A stretch of DNA of 25,273 nucleotides from NCBI GenBank assembly GCA_003507395.1, contig DNVW01000002.1, positions 1 through 25,273 of the forward strand, read 5' to 3'. Each line of letters opens with the position of its first letter. Position 1 is the stretch's first letter. The notes below the pieces were generated by a model. It worked only from the letters and a program-made list of their open reading frames with translations, did no database searches and was not told where the DNA came from. Origin of the DNA: Clostridiales bacterium. Lineage in GTDB: Bacteria > Bacillota > Clostridia > TANB77 > CAG-508. Both the position numbers and the translations under genes were made by a program. Positions 1-9,700 of this stretch are shown here, piece by piece.

Positions 1-47
1 GGAATAGCGTTCGACTGGTCTAAATTTCTTATAAAAAATATACTACT
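1..47. other. Possible element end / attachment-site side
   Basis: The first about 20 bases are visibly richer in G and C than the rest of the AT-rich window, and they lie just past the 3' end of a large serine recombinase gene, where attachment sites of such elements are often found. Read on the plus strand, positions 1-51 are open and end in TAG, which would fit the cut end of a host gene, but the stretch is too short to identify. No core duplication can be seen because only one end is in the window. This is an inference and weak. Confidence 0.2.
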
Positions 48-67
48 TTAGATATTGTAGTATATTT
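33..67 (-). terminator. Intrinsic terminator overlapping the recombinase stop codon
   Basis: A perfect 11-bp inverted repeat (36-46 against 57-67, arm AAATATACTAC on the plus strand) encloses a 10-base loop that contains the recombinase stop codon. On the minus strand the stem runs into a T-rich stretch (33-38). It would end transcription of the recombinase gene, and in the other orientation could also block transcription coming in from the flank. Confidence 0.65.
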
Positions 68-1397
68 GTATTTCATTATCATTTACTACTACTTTATCAA
101 TTACTTCTAACACTATATTTCTTTGTTCTTCAAAAGTCATTGTTTTCCAAGCTGTATTCAAATCAGATATTACTACCTTTAAATTTTCACTTTTTCTTTC
201 TTTTGCTTTTTCATCAGACAATTCCTTTTGAATTTTTTCTTTTTCTTCTTGTAATTTTCTTATTTTTTCTTTAGTTTCTTCTACTGCTATTCCTTCTGAA
301 ATGTAATCAAGTAAATTAACTACTTGTTTATCAATCTGTGCTATCCTATCAATTCTTGCTTGTGAAACATTTATATCGTTCATATTCATATTATGCCTAA
401 ATTTACTTTCATCTAAAGACATAGAAATTAAATCTTTAATAACATAATCTTCTATTTCATAATCATAATATCTTCTGTTATCACAATTTGCATCTTTAAT
501 TAAATTTTTTTTCGAAGTTTGTTGTGAGTAGCAATACAGTCTAATACTTGATGTTCCAGCCTTTTGATATCTGTATTTTGCTCCACATTTTCCACAAACA
601 ATCTTTCCAGCCAATAAATAATTAGCGTGTTTATAAGTTACTGCTCTTTCCTTCATTTTTTGTTGCAATTTATCATAAGTTTCTTGTGTCATAATCGGTT
701 CATGTTGTCCCTCAAAAATTTCATCTTTATAAGGTATCTTTCCTAATCCAACGGGAGAAGTGAATATACTTCTAACAGTTTGGTCTTGTAGTCCAAATAA
801 TGCACCGACTTGTGTCATTGGCATTCCTTGCAAATATAACTCTACCATTTTATTTACAATTTCTACCTTTTCTTTATTCGGAACTAAAATACCTTTTTTT
901 TCATCATAATCATATGCAAACGGCAAGTTACCTGTACCATACCACAATCCTTCTTCTGCTCGTTTTTTTCTACCTATTCTAGTTCTTTCTAATATTGTTT
1001 CTCTTTCAAGTTGAGCAAATACTGATAAAATACCTACCATCGCCTTACCAAAAGGTGTATTTGTATCAAAATTTTCCTTTATTGAAACAAAGCCACAATC
1101 GTTAGGATTAAAAACTTCTTCTATTAAATATAATGTATCTTTTTGACTTCTTGATAATCTATCTAGTTTAAAGACAACCACTATATCAATTTTATGATCC
1201 TCAACATCTTCAATTAATCGTTGCATATCTGGTCTATTAATATTACTTCCAGAATATCCGCCATCAATATAAAACTCATAATTATCTATTTCGTGCATTT
1301 TGCAATAACTTTTCAAAAAATCCTTTTGCGCATCAATTGAATAACCTTCCATTTGAATGTCAGTTGAAACTCTACAGTATAGACCAGCTTTCTTCAT
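48..1397 (-). CDS. Large serine recombinase (site-specific integrase)
   Basis: Likely catalyses excision and integration of the element through a 5' phosphoserine-DNA intermediate. The resolvase domain covers about residues 1-145: YCRVS with nucleophile Ser11 and Arg9, KLDRLSR with Arg80 and Arg83, and the helix-E type segment FAQLERETILERTRIG near 127-142. The recombinase domain follows (about 150-260). Next is a zinc ribbon with Cys268, Cys271, Cys289 and Cys305, and then a Glu/Lys-rich coiled coil (about 345-405). At 449 residues it is at the short end of the family but all parts are present, so I see no truncation. The ATG has a strong GGAGG site 5 bases upstream. It is the last gene of the window, next to a possible element end, and is separated from the upstream genes by a terminator, so it is probably expressed from its own promoter in 1398-1516, which I could not pinpoint. 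Confidence 0.95.
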   Translation of the reverse strand: MKKAGLYCRVSTDIQMEGYSIDAQKDFLKSYCKMHEIDNYEFYIDGGYSGSNINRPDMQRLIEDVEDHKIDIVVVFKLDRLSRSQKDTLYLIEEVFNPNDCGFVSIKENFDTNTPFGKAMVGILSVFAQLERETILERTRIGRKKRAEEGLWYGTGNLPFAYDYDEKKGILVPNKEKVEIVNKMVELYLQGMPMTQVGALFGLQDQTVRSIFTSPVGLGKIPYKDEIFEGQHEPIMTQETYDKLQQKMKERAVTYKHANYLLAGKIVCGKCGAKYRYQKAGTSSIRLYCYSQQTSKKNLIKDANCDNRRYYDYEIEDYVIKDLISMSLDESKFRHNMNMNDINVSQARIDRIAQIDKQVVNLLDYISEGIAVEETKEKIRKLQEEKEKIQKELSDEKAKERKSENLKVVISDLNTAWKTMTFEEQRNIVLEVIDKVVVNDNEIQIYYNI

Positions 1398-1516
1398 TTT
1401 TCCTCCTTCTTGCTATATCTAACTGCAAAATAAATAAAATTACATCAAATTTAAATTATTGCATATTAAATATAACATATTTTTGGCTAAATTAGTATGT
1501 TTAGGCATTAAATTAT

Positions 1517-1542
1517 AAAAAAAAGTAGTATCTTTATACTAC
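1517..1542 (-). terminator. Intrinsic terminator after the 55-residue gene
   Basis: On the minus strand a perfect 7-bp stem (GTAGTAT/ATACTAC, loop AAAG; 1525-1542) is followed by eight T (1517-1524). It begins one base past the stop codon of the small gene at 1544-1711. The arm shares GTAGTAT with the terminator at the end of the recombinase gene. It separates the recombinase from the genes upstream. Confidence 0.85.
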
Positions 1543-1543
1543 A

Positions 1544-1711
1544 CTATACTTTCACAAGAACTTTGTCAGTATTTGTTGTTGTTTTAGAAATAATTGGTTT
1601 TTGTATATATTTTTTTAAAATTTTATATACATTATCATTTAACAACATCGTTTCTTTAGTTTTTATTTCTTCGCCATTTTTATTATAACTTGTTACTCTC
1701 ATTACAGACAT
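1544..1711 (-). CDS. Small basic protein of unknown function next to the recombinase
   Basis: A 55-residue open frame starting MSVMRVTSYNKNGEEIK and ending DKVLVKV. The ATG at 1711 has an AGGAGA site (1719-1724) seven bases upstream, and a clear terminator begins one base after the stop, so this looks like a real single-gene unit. The protein is basic (many Lys), without Cys or a membrane segment, and I recognise no family. It is the gene immediately upstream of the serine recombinase and lies between two intrinsic terminators. Small basic proteins encoded next to such recombinases are sometimes recombination directionality factors, but nothing in the sequence proves that here. Confidence 0.7.
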   Translation of the reverse strand: MSVMRVTSYNKNGEEIKTKETMLLNDNVYKILKKYIQKPIISKTTTNTDKVLVKV

Positions 1712-1769
1712 ATTATCATCTCCTATCTTAATAATGTTTATTTTTCTGATTTTTTATTCAAAATACAAT

Positions 1770-1793
1770 AAAAAAAAGAACTATTTCTAGTTC
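1770..1793 (-). terminator. Intrinsic terminator overlapping the end of the zinc-ribbon gene
   Basis: On the minus strand GAACTA, loop GAAA and TAGTTC form a perfect 6-bp stem with a GNRA-type tetraloop (1778-1793), followed by eight T (1770-1777). The stop codon of the zinc-ribbon gene is inside the hairpin. It should end the transcript that carries the small genes 2998-1787. Confidence 0.85.
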
Positions 1794-2209
1794 CACTCAC
1801 CACTTTTATGAAATTTAATTTTATTTTTGCAATACTGACACTGAAAAACATCATTCAATATTTCATAGTCAGTTAATTCTCTTAACTTTTTTCTGCAATT
1901 ATGACACAAATATTTTGGGGAAAATTTATTTTCACCCTCCTTGAGAGTAAAAAGAAATCGTGAATACATATATTTACAAGTATCACATATCATTATTTTA
2001 TGTCCATAATTTTCTAGCAATTCACAATTTTTTCTTTCTAATATTTGTCTTAATTCTTCTTTTCTATTTTTCTCATTAAATAAATTTAATAAATTTAAAT
2101 CACTATTTAAATCTAATAGTTTGCTAATATTATAGATTTTTGAAATACCAACATCAAAATTATAAATTCTATTGCATTCACGACATTCAGCAGTATATAT
2201 TCTTCCCAT
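1787..2209 (-). CDS. Zinc-ribbon protein of unknown function
   Basis: A 140-residue protein with four CxxC pairs: Cys9/12 (CREC), Cys75/78 (CDTC), Cys102/105 (CHNC) and Cys124/127 (CQYC). They could make two zinc-binding ribbons, one split around a helical, Leu/Asn-rich insert (about 20-65). I chose ATG 2209 because GAGGTG lies 4 bases upstream; a longer reading from TTG 2221 would start inside that ribosome binding site. Such proteins often bind nucleic acid or protein, but I recognise no named family. It is the last of three small genes (75, 168 and 140 residues) read in the same direction, and its stop codon is within a terminator hairpin. Confidence 0.75.
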   Translation of the reverse strand: MGRIYTAECRECNRIYNFDVGISKIYNISKLLDLNSDLNLLNLFNEKNRKEELRQILERKNCELLENYGHKIMICDTCKYMYSRFLFTLKEGENKFSPKYLCHNCRKKLRELTDYEILNDVFQCQYCKNKIKFHKSGEWN

Positions 2210-2248
2210 ATCACACCTCAATATTATAATGTTCCAATAGTTTATTAT

Positions 2249-2755
2249 TTAATCATTTTTCAAACTCTTTATTCGTTTAGCAATAGCATATCCGTTAGAA
2301 GTAGAATCAAACATTGGAATAACTATATTTGATTTAAAGTATGTTTCATTATCACATCTTATAATAATCTCACTGAAAATATCTAATTTTTCATTGAAAC
2401 CCAACTTTTCAAATTTAGCCAACAATGTTTTTTCTTCAGATGAATAGGCAACTCCTATTATATTTCCTGTATCTTCATAAATATCTTTAGTATTTGTTAT
2501 ACCATTGTACAACATCACAAAGTATTGTAATAATACAGTACAAGCATTAAAAGGCAAACCTATACTTTCTAAATTAAATATTTTAACATTATTATCTTCC
2601 ATTAAATCTGGATTTGCTTCGTTTTTATCATTTATTTGGTTATTATTTAATAATCCAAATATATAAATCAAAAATTTTAATTTACTTATATCTTCTTGAT
2701 GTTCAATTTCTTCCATTAATTTTCTGACATTATCTGTCGTCTCAGTAATATACAT
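2249..2755 (-). CDS. Hypothetical protein, 168 residues
   Basis: Not recognised. The N-terminal part (about 1-35) is helical and acidic (DNVRKLMEEIEHQEDISKLK), a Asn/Asp-rich linker follows (about 37-55), and the C-terminal half mixes strands and helices, ending in a basic tail. There is no signal peptide, no Cys pattern and no known catalytic motif. The ATG has a GGAGG site 9 bases upstream. It lies 15 bases after the stop of the 75-residue gene and 39 bases before the zinc-ribbon gene, so the three probably share one transcript. Confidence 0.7.
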   Translation of the reverse strand: MYITETTDNVRKLMEEIEHQEDISKLKFLIYIFGLLNNNQINDKNEANPDLMEDNNVKIFNLESIGLPFNACTVLLQYFVMLYNGITNTKDIYEDTGNIIGVAYSSEEKTLLAKFEKLGFNEKLDIFSEIIIRCDNETYFKSNIVIPMFDSTSNGYAIAKRIKSLKND

Positions 2756-2770
2756 AATATCATTCCTCCC

Positions 2771-2998
2771 TTACATATTACTTTTAAGTTCTTCAAGAAC
2801 TACTTCTATCAATTCATCTCCAAGTATTTTTGACAATTCTACCGAACCATCATAATTAATTTTGTTTAGCATTTCGTTTACCGCAATAAACTTTGGCATT
2901 TTTTCTGGTGAATCTTCAATTTTATTAGTAATTAAATCTAGCACCATTTCATTTAAATAAGCAATAAATTCGTGATTAATATTCACTTGCTCTTTCAT
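2771..2998 (-). CDS. Hypothetical small acidic protein, 75 residues
   Basis: Not recognised. It is a predicted all-helical acidic protein (MKEQVNINHEFIAYLNEMVL at the start) with no Cys and no membrane segment. The ATG has a consensus AGGAGG site about 8 bases upstream. It is the first gene after a 200-base non-coding leader and begins a group of three small genes in the same direction. Its size and charge would suit a small regulator or binding partner, but there is no direct evidence for a role. Confidence 0.65.
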   Translation of the reverse strand: MKEQVNINHEFIAYLNEMVLDLITNKIEDSPEKMPKFIAVNEMLNKINYDGSVELSKILGDELIEVVLEELKSNM

Positions 2999-3198
2999 AA
3001 ATTATTCCTCCTTTTAAAGAAATGAATTAAAGCCATTTTAAGAGTTTTTATTTTTTTACACTTATAACTACCTATAGCCTTATACAATGTTTGACATGGC
3101 TTAAATTAATAGCATTTAATGGCTTTTTTTCCTTCATTCCATTTATCACTTAAAAAAAGAAATTTTGCAAGTGTTTTTCGCAAAAAAATTATATAATT
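2999..3198 (-). promoter_or_regulatory. 200-base non-coding leader with repeated ATGGCTT motif
   Basis: There is no gene here. On the minus strand it starts with a terminator-like hairpin (see 3152-3185). It then contains a widely spaced perfect 9-bp inverted repeat (AAAGCCATT, 3029-3037; AATGGCTTT, 3118-3126), and a third copy of ATGGCTTAA at about 3096-3104. The repeats could be protein-binding sites or fold the leader RNA of the 75-residue gene. I see no convincing -35/-10 pair. Confidence 0.4.
3152..3185 (-). terminator. Probable intrinsic terminator after the VirD4/helicase block
   Basis: On the minus strand a 6-bp stem TTTTGC/GCAAAA (3163-3185, 11-base loop) is followed within three bases by seven T (3152-3158). 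It lies 14 bases after the stop of the gene at 3199-3789. The stem is short, so this is a moderate call. Confidence 0.45.
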
Positions 3199-3789
3199 TT
3201 ATCTTTCCAATTCTTGAGTTTGAATCAAATTATTCTCTTGAATTTCATCTTTCATAAAGTCATCATTACAAGTATCTGATTTTTTTGATTCAGTAGCATA
3301 ATAGTTTTGTTCATTATTAGAAAAAATATTGTCAAATGCTTTCTTTCTAGGTATGTCATACTCAAAATCAATTAAATCATGGTATTTGCTACTTTGAAGA
3401 ATAAAATTTTTAAATGTTTGGTAAATACTATCACTATCACATTTTATATAAGTTCTTTCTTCAGCATTATCAAAAAATTCATGCACAGATTCATAGTAAG
3501 TATCATTTTTACTATTATATAAACAAATAACATTTTCTCGATCACAAAATATTATCTTTTTAACTTTCCTCTCGCTATCTTTAAATTCATCATCCAGTAA
3601 TTTTGATATATCTATCATTCCTTTTTGCGATTTCTCGGTTAGTTCCTTTATAGTAGTACAATCGGTAGTCATAAAAGCACTTTTAACTTCTCCCTTAATA
3701 TTGCAAGATAATATATAGTCGTACTCTGGTGTTCCATATTTCTTTAATTTATCTGCTAATTTATTTAATAATCTATCCTTTAATTTCAT
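3199..3789 (-). CDS. Hypothetical protein downstream of the methylase-helicase
   Basis: Not recognised. 196 residues, soluble, starting MKLKDRLLNKLADKLKKYG (basic, helical), with a strand-rich centre (KKIIFCDRENVICLYNS) and an acidic, Asn/Gln-rich tail ending QTQELER. I chose ATG 3789: the ribosome binding site GGAGAG, which is also the last codons of the helicase gene, is six bases upstream of it, whereas it directly abuts the earlier ATG at 3795. The start follows the helicase stop with a two-base gap, so translation is probably coupled. It is the last gene of the block that carries VirD4 and the giant helicase. It may be an accessory factor of that protein, but this is a guess by position. 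Confidence 0.7.
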   Translation of the reverse strand: MKLKDRLLNKLADKLKKYGTPEYDYILSCNIKGEVKSAFMTTDCTTIKELTEKSQKGMIDISKLLDDEFKDSERKVKKIIFCDRENVICLYNSKNDTYYESVHEFFDNAEERTYIKCDSDSIYQTFKNFILQSSKYHDLIDFEYDIPRKKAFDNIFSNNEQNYYATESKKSDTCNDDFMKDEIQENNLIQTQELER

Positions 3790-3791
3790 AA

Positions 3792-6700
3792 TCATCTCTC
3801 CATTTCTTCTTCGTTATTTTCTTCTATACTTTTTGTATTTTCTTGTTTATCTAAATCCAATTCACTATCAATTCTTGCTTTTTCTTTTTGCAATTCTCTT
3901 ATTCTTTCTTGATTAGTAAATGGTTTATCTAATTCCTCCTTTATATCAATAAGTTGTTTTTCAGTGTAGGCGATTTGTTCTTTTACTGTGTCAATTTTAT
4001 TGCTAAAACTTTTGAGCATATTTTCTAATTTTAAAATATTACCAATCTCATCAATATTGCTCGTTTCAACTTTATATTTTCCAACACCTTTAATATATAT
4101 AACTGGCTTATACCATAAACTATCTTTTAATCCAACTATATCAAATCCACTTATTTCACCTATTTTCGTTTCTTCATCAATCTTTAATGTTGAAAGACTT
4201 TTATAAAACATTGTACTAGCATCTTTTCTTGAGGTATATATTTTATCTCTAATTGTAATTTCAAAGTTATCAGCAGACAAATCTCTTACATTTTTTATAT
4301 CTTCATTTAAACCATTTAAATACTGCTTTTGATATTTTAATTGTCTTGGCAATTCTGTATTATATTTTGATTCCAATTCAATATGTGATTTATCATACCT
4401 ACTTTTAGATAAGTATAATTGTTTCAATTCATTTTCAACTTTAAACTTTTCTAATATTAATGGATTACCACTGGCAAGAGCTTTAACTTCTGCATAAGTA
4501 AGTGTATCTCTATCCAAATCTTCTGCTGTTCTACCACCGCCATTTGAGTTAGCCATTATTTGATTAATAAAAGTAGCCTTTGTTTGAATTAACTGGTATG
4601 AATAAGCATCAAAACTACCTTCAGTAACATATCTATATATTTCTACTTCTGCATTTTGATTTCCTTGTCTTAATATTCTACCTTCTCTTTGCTCTATATC
4701 CGATGGTCGCCACGGGCAATCAAGATGATGTAATGCAATTAATTTATCTTGAACATTCATTCCTGCTCCCATCTTTGAAGTTGAACCTATAAGAATTCGT
4801 TTTGTACCATTTCTCATATCTTCAAAAAGTTTTAATTTTTGAGGATTAGTTTTAGCATTATGAATAAACTCTATTTCTTCTTCTGGTACACCTCTTGCAA
4901 TTAATTTATTTTTAATATCATCATAGACATTAAATTCACCATCACTTCTAGGTGTTGATAAATCACAAAAGACAAGTTGAGTTAACCTGTCTTCTTTATT
5001 TTCTAACCATATTCTATAAATATTTTCTACTGCCATATTTATTTTTGAGTCTGGTAAATCTGGCATACTTGGATCAATCATCCTTAAATCTAATGCTGCT
5101 TTTCTACCATCATTAGTAACAAGCAACATATTATCAATTCTAGGATCACAACCATTTCTAATTATTTCACTTCTTTCAGCCAATTTTTCTACATATTCTC
5201 CTAATGCTTCACTTTTAGGAGCAACCACTGTTTTATAATCTCCACCCTTTAATTTAGGAACTGGTAAATTAAGCATTTTTGAAGTTTTTATATCAGCAAC
5301 TTCTTTAAATAAAGTCATAAGTTCTGGCATATTAAAAAATTGAGCAAATCTTGCTTTTGTTCTAAAGCCACTACCATCTGGTGCTATTTCAAAACTATTA
5401 ACTATTTCTCCAAAGGTTGAAGCCCATTCATCAAAATGTTCAAGCCCCATTTCTCTCAATCTATCAATTTGTAAATATTTTTGCATAGCATATAATTCAC
5501 CCATTGAATTTGATATTGGAGTACCAGTAGCAAATATTGTTCCTTTTCCTCCATTATTTTCTAATATATAACTAATCTTCATAAACAAATCAGTTGCTTT
5601 TTTACTTTCACTATTGTTTATTCCAGCAACATTTCTTATCTTGGAGAACATAGGAAGATTTTTAAACATATGTGCTTCATCTACAATTAATTCATCTACA
5701 CCTAGTTCTTCAAAATTCACAACATTATCTTTTGGTGTATCTAATAATACCTTCAGTTTAGTTTCTATGCTAGTTTTAATTTGTTCTAGTTTTTTTACAC
5801 TTAAACCATCTCCAGATTCTTCTTTAATTCTTTCAATAGCACTAGATACTTCTTCAATTTGGTTTTCTAAATGTTTTTGTTCATATTCTTTACTCATTGG
5901 AATAAGTCCAAAACTTGAATGTGCGATTAATACTGCGTCCCATTCACCAGTAGCAATTCTTCCCATCAGTTTTCTTCTTCTTGTTTTTTCAAAATCTTTT
6001 TGAGTAGCAACAAGAACATTTGCTGTTGGATATAACTTTAAAATTTCATTAGCCCATTGTCCTAACAAATGATTAGGAACAACAAACATTGGTTTACTAA
6101 CTATTCCTAATCTTTTAAGTTCCATAGCACCTGCAATACATTCATAAGTTTTACCAGCACCTACTGCATGAGCAAGTAAAGTATTTCCACCATAGATTAT
6201 TCGTGCAACTGCATCTTTTTGGTGTGATCTAAGTTCAATGTTAGGATTCATTCCATCAAAAGTAAGATGAGAACCATCATATTCTCTTTCTTTCATACAA
6301 TTAAAATTCTCATTATATAACTTCACAAGTCTATTTCTTCTATCCTCATCTTTCCAAATCCATTCTTTAAATTCCTGTTTTATTAATTCTTGTTTTTCTC
6401 TAGCGTTAGCAGTTTCCACAGGATTTACTACTCTTCTATCATCTTCAAGTTTATCATACACAGTTATACTTTGAAGATTTAAAGTATTTTTAATTATAGA
6501 TAAAGCATCTGCCCTTTGAGTTCCCCAAGTAGTAGTATTTTTAACTCCATAACCATATAAACCACTTGCCTGAAAAAGCCATGTATTAACCTCTTTCGCA
6601 TACTTTATTTTTAAAACACTTTTATTATAATTTGGTATATCTAATAATTCACAACAAAAATCGTGGTAAACATCTTCTGGAATCCATGTTGAGCCTAATT

Positions 6701-9700
6701 TGACACTTATTTCATCATATTCTAACGGTGTTGGTTGTACTCTTTCAAGTGCCTCAATGTTTTTATCATATTTACCATTTTCATTTATAGTTTTTACATA
6801 ATTTAATTTTTGCTTAACATTTCCACTTAAATACTCACTTGTTATAACCCAACCGTTGTTAAAATCATTTATTTTTGCTGGATCTTGATATATTAAACCA
6901 TCTAATTCTTCAATTATTTCATTCTCATTTTTAGGGTATAATGTTTTCATATATTCAAAATCAACACTTCCTCTATTATTAAGAGAATATCGAAGTGCAT
7001 CTTCTACATTATCGGCTTTTGTTATAACTTTACTTTTTCTAATAGTTCTTTTAGTGAATACATCACCTTTTGAATATTTAGGTTTGTCATCTTCTTCATC
7101 TTTACTTATTTTATTTTCTATTGAAGTAAGCAAATAATAATCTGGATCATTATCAAAAGCACGTGCATTAACACTATCATTAATATATCCGTACTTTTTG
7201 TAAAAATCATCATATTCTTGATTCAGTTTTTCTTGAGCCGTTTTAAGTTCTGTATCATCCCCATCTCGAAGTTGTATATCAAATACCTTTCTCAAAGCAT
7301 TTTTAACTTTGCATAAACCAATTATTCTTTTTGCAGTCATTCCATCTTGTATAGAATAAGGGACTAAACTTGAAAATACTCTTTGATAGATGACATCTTT
7401 TCCATCCTTATTTATAATTGTAAAAGCATTATTTTTAATACTATCATCTGTGTCTAAAACTTCATGGTCATTATTTTCATCAGCAATATACATTGATTTC
7501 TCATATACATTGATAGGCAAATTATCTATCGCTTTATTCATTAACACATTAATATTTTCATCTATGGGACTTAATGTATTATCATATCCATAAGATGTTG
7601 AATGTAGTTCCATTTTTCCTAACATCATATCAGGATTATCGATATAGTAATTATTAATTACTATTCCATCATCATATTCACTTGTATAAATCCATCTTTC
7701 ATCTAATATATCTTGCTTTAATTCATCTCTTTTTTTTAGAAAAATAATGTCCGATGTAACTTTAGCATTAGCATTACTTTTAAAAGTATTATTTGGCAGT
7801 CTAATTGCACCTAAAAACTCTGCTCTCTTTGCAATATACTCTCTGACTCTTGTATCTCTTTTATCAAGAGTACCATCGGTAGTAATAAAAGCAATTATTC
7901 CACCACTTCTAACCTTATCAAGAGTTTTTTGAAAAAAGTAATCGTGTATCAAAAATTTATCTTTGTATCTTCTATCATATATTGTATTACTACCAAAAGG
8001 TACATTACCAATAGCAATATCAAATAGTTCATCAGATACTTTAGAATTTTCAAATCCAGTTATTTCTATTTTAGCAGTTGGATATAACTTTTTAGCAATT
8101 CTACCACTAATACTATCTAACTCTATACCATATAATTTTGATTTTTCAAATTCTTCTGGTATTCTTCCAAAAAAATTTCCGATTCCACAAGATGGTTCTA
8201 AAATATTACCTTTCTCAAATCCAAATCTTTTTAAAGTTTTATATATCCCATCTATAGCAACATTTGGTGTATAAAACGAAGACAAAGTTGAATGTGCAGC
8301 TGCTTTATATTCCTCATCATTTAAAAGCAGTTTTAACTTTTCTCTTTCTTCTTTCCAATTATCCTTTCTTTCATCAAAAGCATCAGCAATTCCACCCCAA
8401 CCTACATAATGAGATAATATTTCTTGTTCATCAACTGTCGCATTTCTGTCCTCATTTTCTATCTTCTTTAACAATTCTATTGCTTTAATATTATCTTCAA
8501 ATCTAGATTTAGCACCAAATGTGTTGTCAATCTTATCATCACTAATATGATAATTAATTGGTGAATATATCTCCTTACCATCCATATCATAATTATGTTC
8601 TTCTATTATATTAGTTTTTATTTCTTCATAAGTTGGAATTATTTCTGCAGTAGTAACCCTATATTCAATTTTTGTATTATTAATGTTTGATATTTCATCA
8701 TCAATCTTTTCTAATTCTTCTTGTTCAATCTCATCTTGATTAATCATTTTGGTACTTGATATATTCATATCAAATTGTTTATCATCAAAATTATGCCAAA
8801 ATATATGAATTATACTCGGTGTAAAACTAATAGAAAAATCTTTGTCTTTGTATAATTGCTGTAAAAAATAATTATTTACTATACCATCATTTAATTTTTT
8901 TTCATCAGTTTTATCTTCATTAAAGTATGTAAAACTGTCTTCTCCAAAGTTTTCTGCTAAAGGACTTGTAATACAGATTGATAAATTTCGTTTTTTGGAT
9001 TTTATTTGTTCCCATCTTTGTAATTCTACATTATGAACTTCAAAAGTATTCTTATATTTAGTATCAAAAGAATTAAATATATCACATATCTTATTTGCAA
9101 GTTCTTCTTCTCTTGGAGTAAATAATGATAATTGTTCCTTAACATTATCAGAACTATGTTCTTCAATTAAATTATCTTCTATAACTTTCTCTTTTTCATT
9201 TTTTGGCTTAAAAGGTTCGTTTTTTCTGTTAAATGACTTTTCATACTTATTGTAATAGTTGTCATAAATATTTTCTAATATATCATAATTAAATACACTA
9301 TTGTTATCTATGCCAGAAATAATATCTTGCTTTTCACTTTCACTAATCACACCATTTTCCTTAAGCAAAAAAAGTATTCTTGTTTGAATATAATTTTGAA
9401 TATTTTCAAGATTATTAACATCGTTTATAAAATCATTATACAAGATTGTTGTTTCCCTATTTGATATTTGCATACATTTTAATATATCTTCATTTTCCAT
9501 TAGATTCAGTTCTTCATAAACATTTGGCAAAGTATATATATTAAAATTTGATTTTGACAAAAAAAGCGAAGCCATTGTTTTAGCAATAAACTTCACTTCT
9601 TCAGCAGTTGTTTCCTTGTAATCATCTACTATTTTTAAAAGAGATGTTTTATAGATAATATCATAAAAATTCTCATTAAAACTTTTAGAATTGTCATTTT

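Noticed and set aside
8..16. GTTCGACT resembling a tRNA T-loop at the left end, as an attachment site in a tRNA gene
   Set aside because: The flanking bases cannot form the T stem, and no acceptor or anticodon arm is present in the visible bases.
3091..3120. Plus-strand TTGACA as a divergent promoter
   Set aside because: No acceptable -10 box at 16-18 bases and no plus-strand gene downstream.
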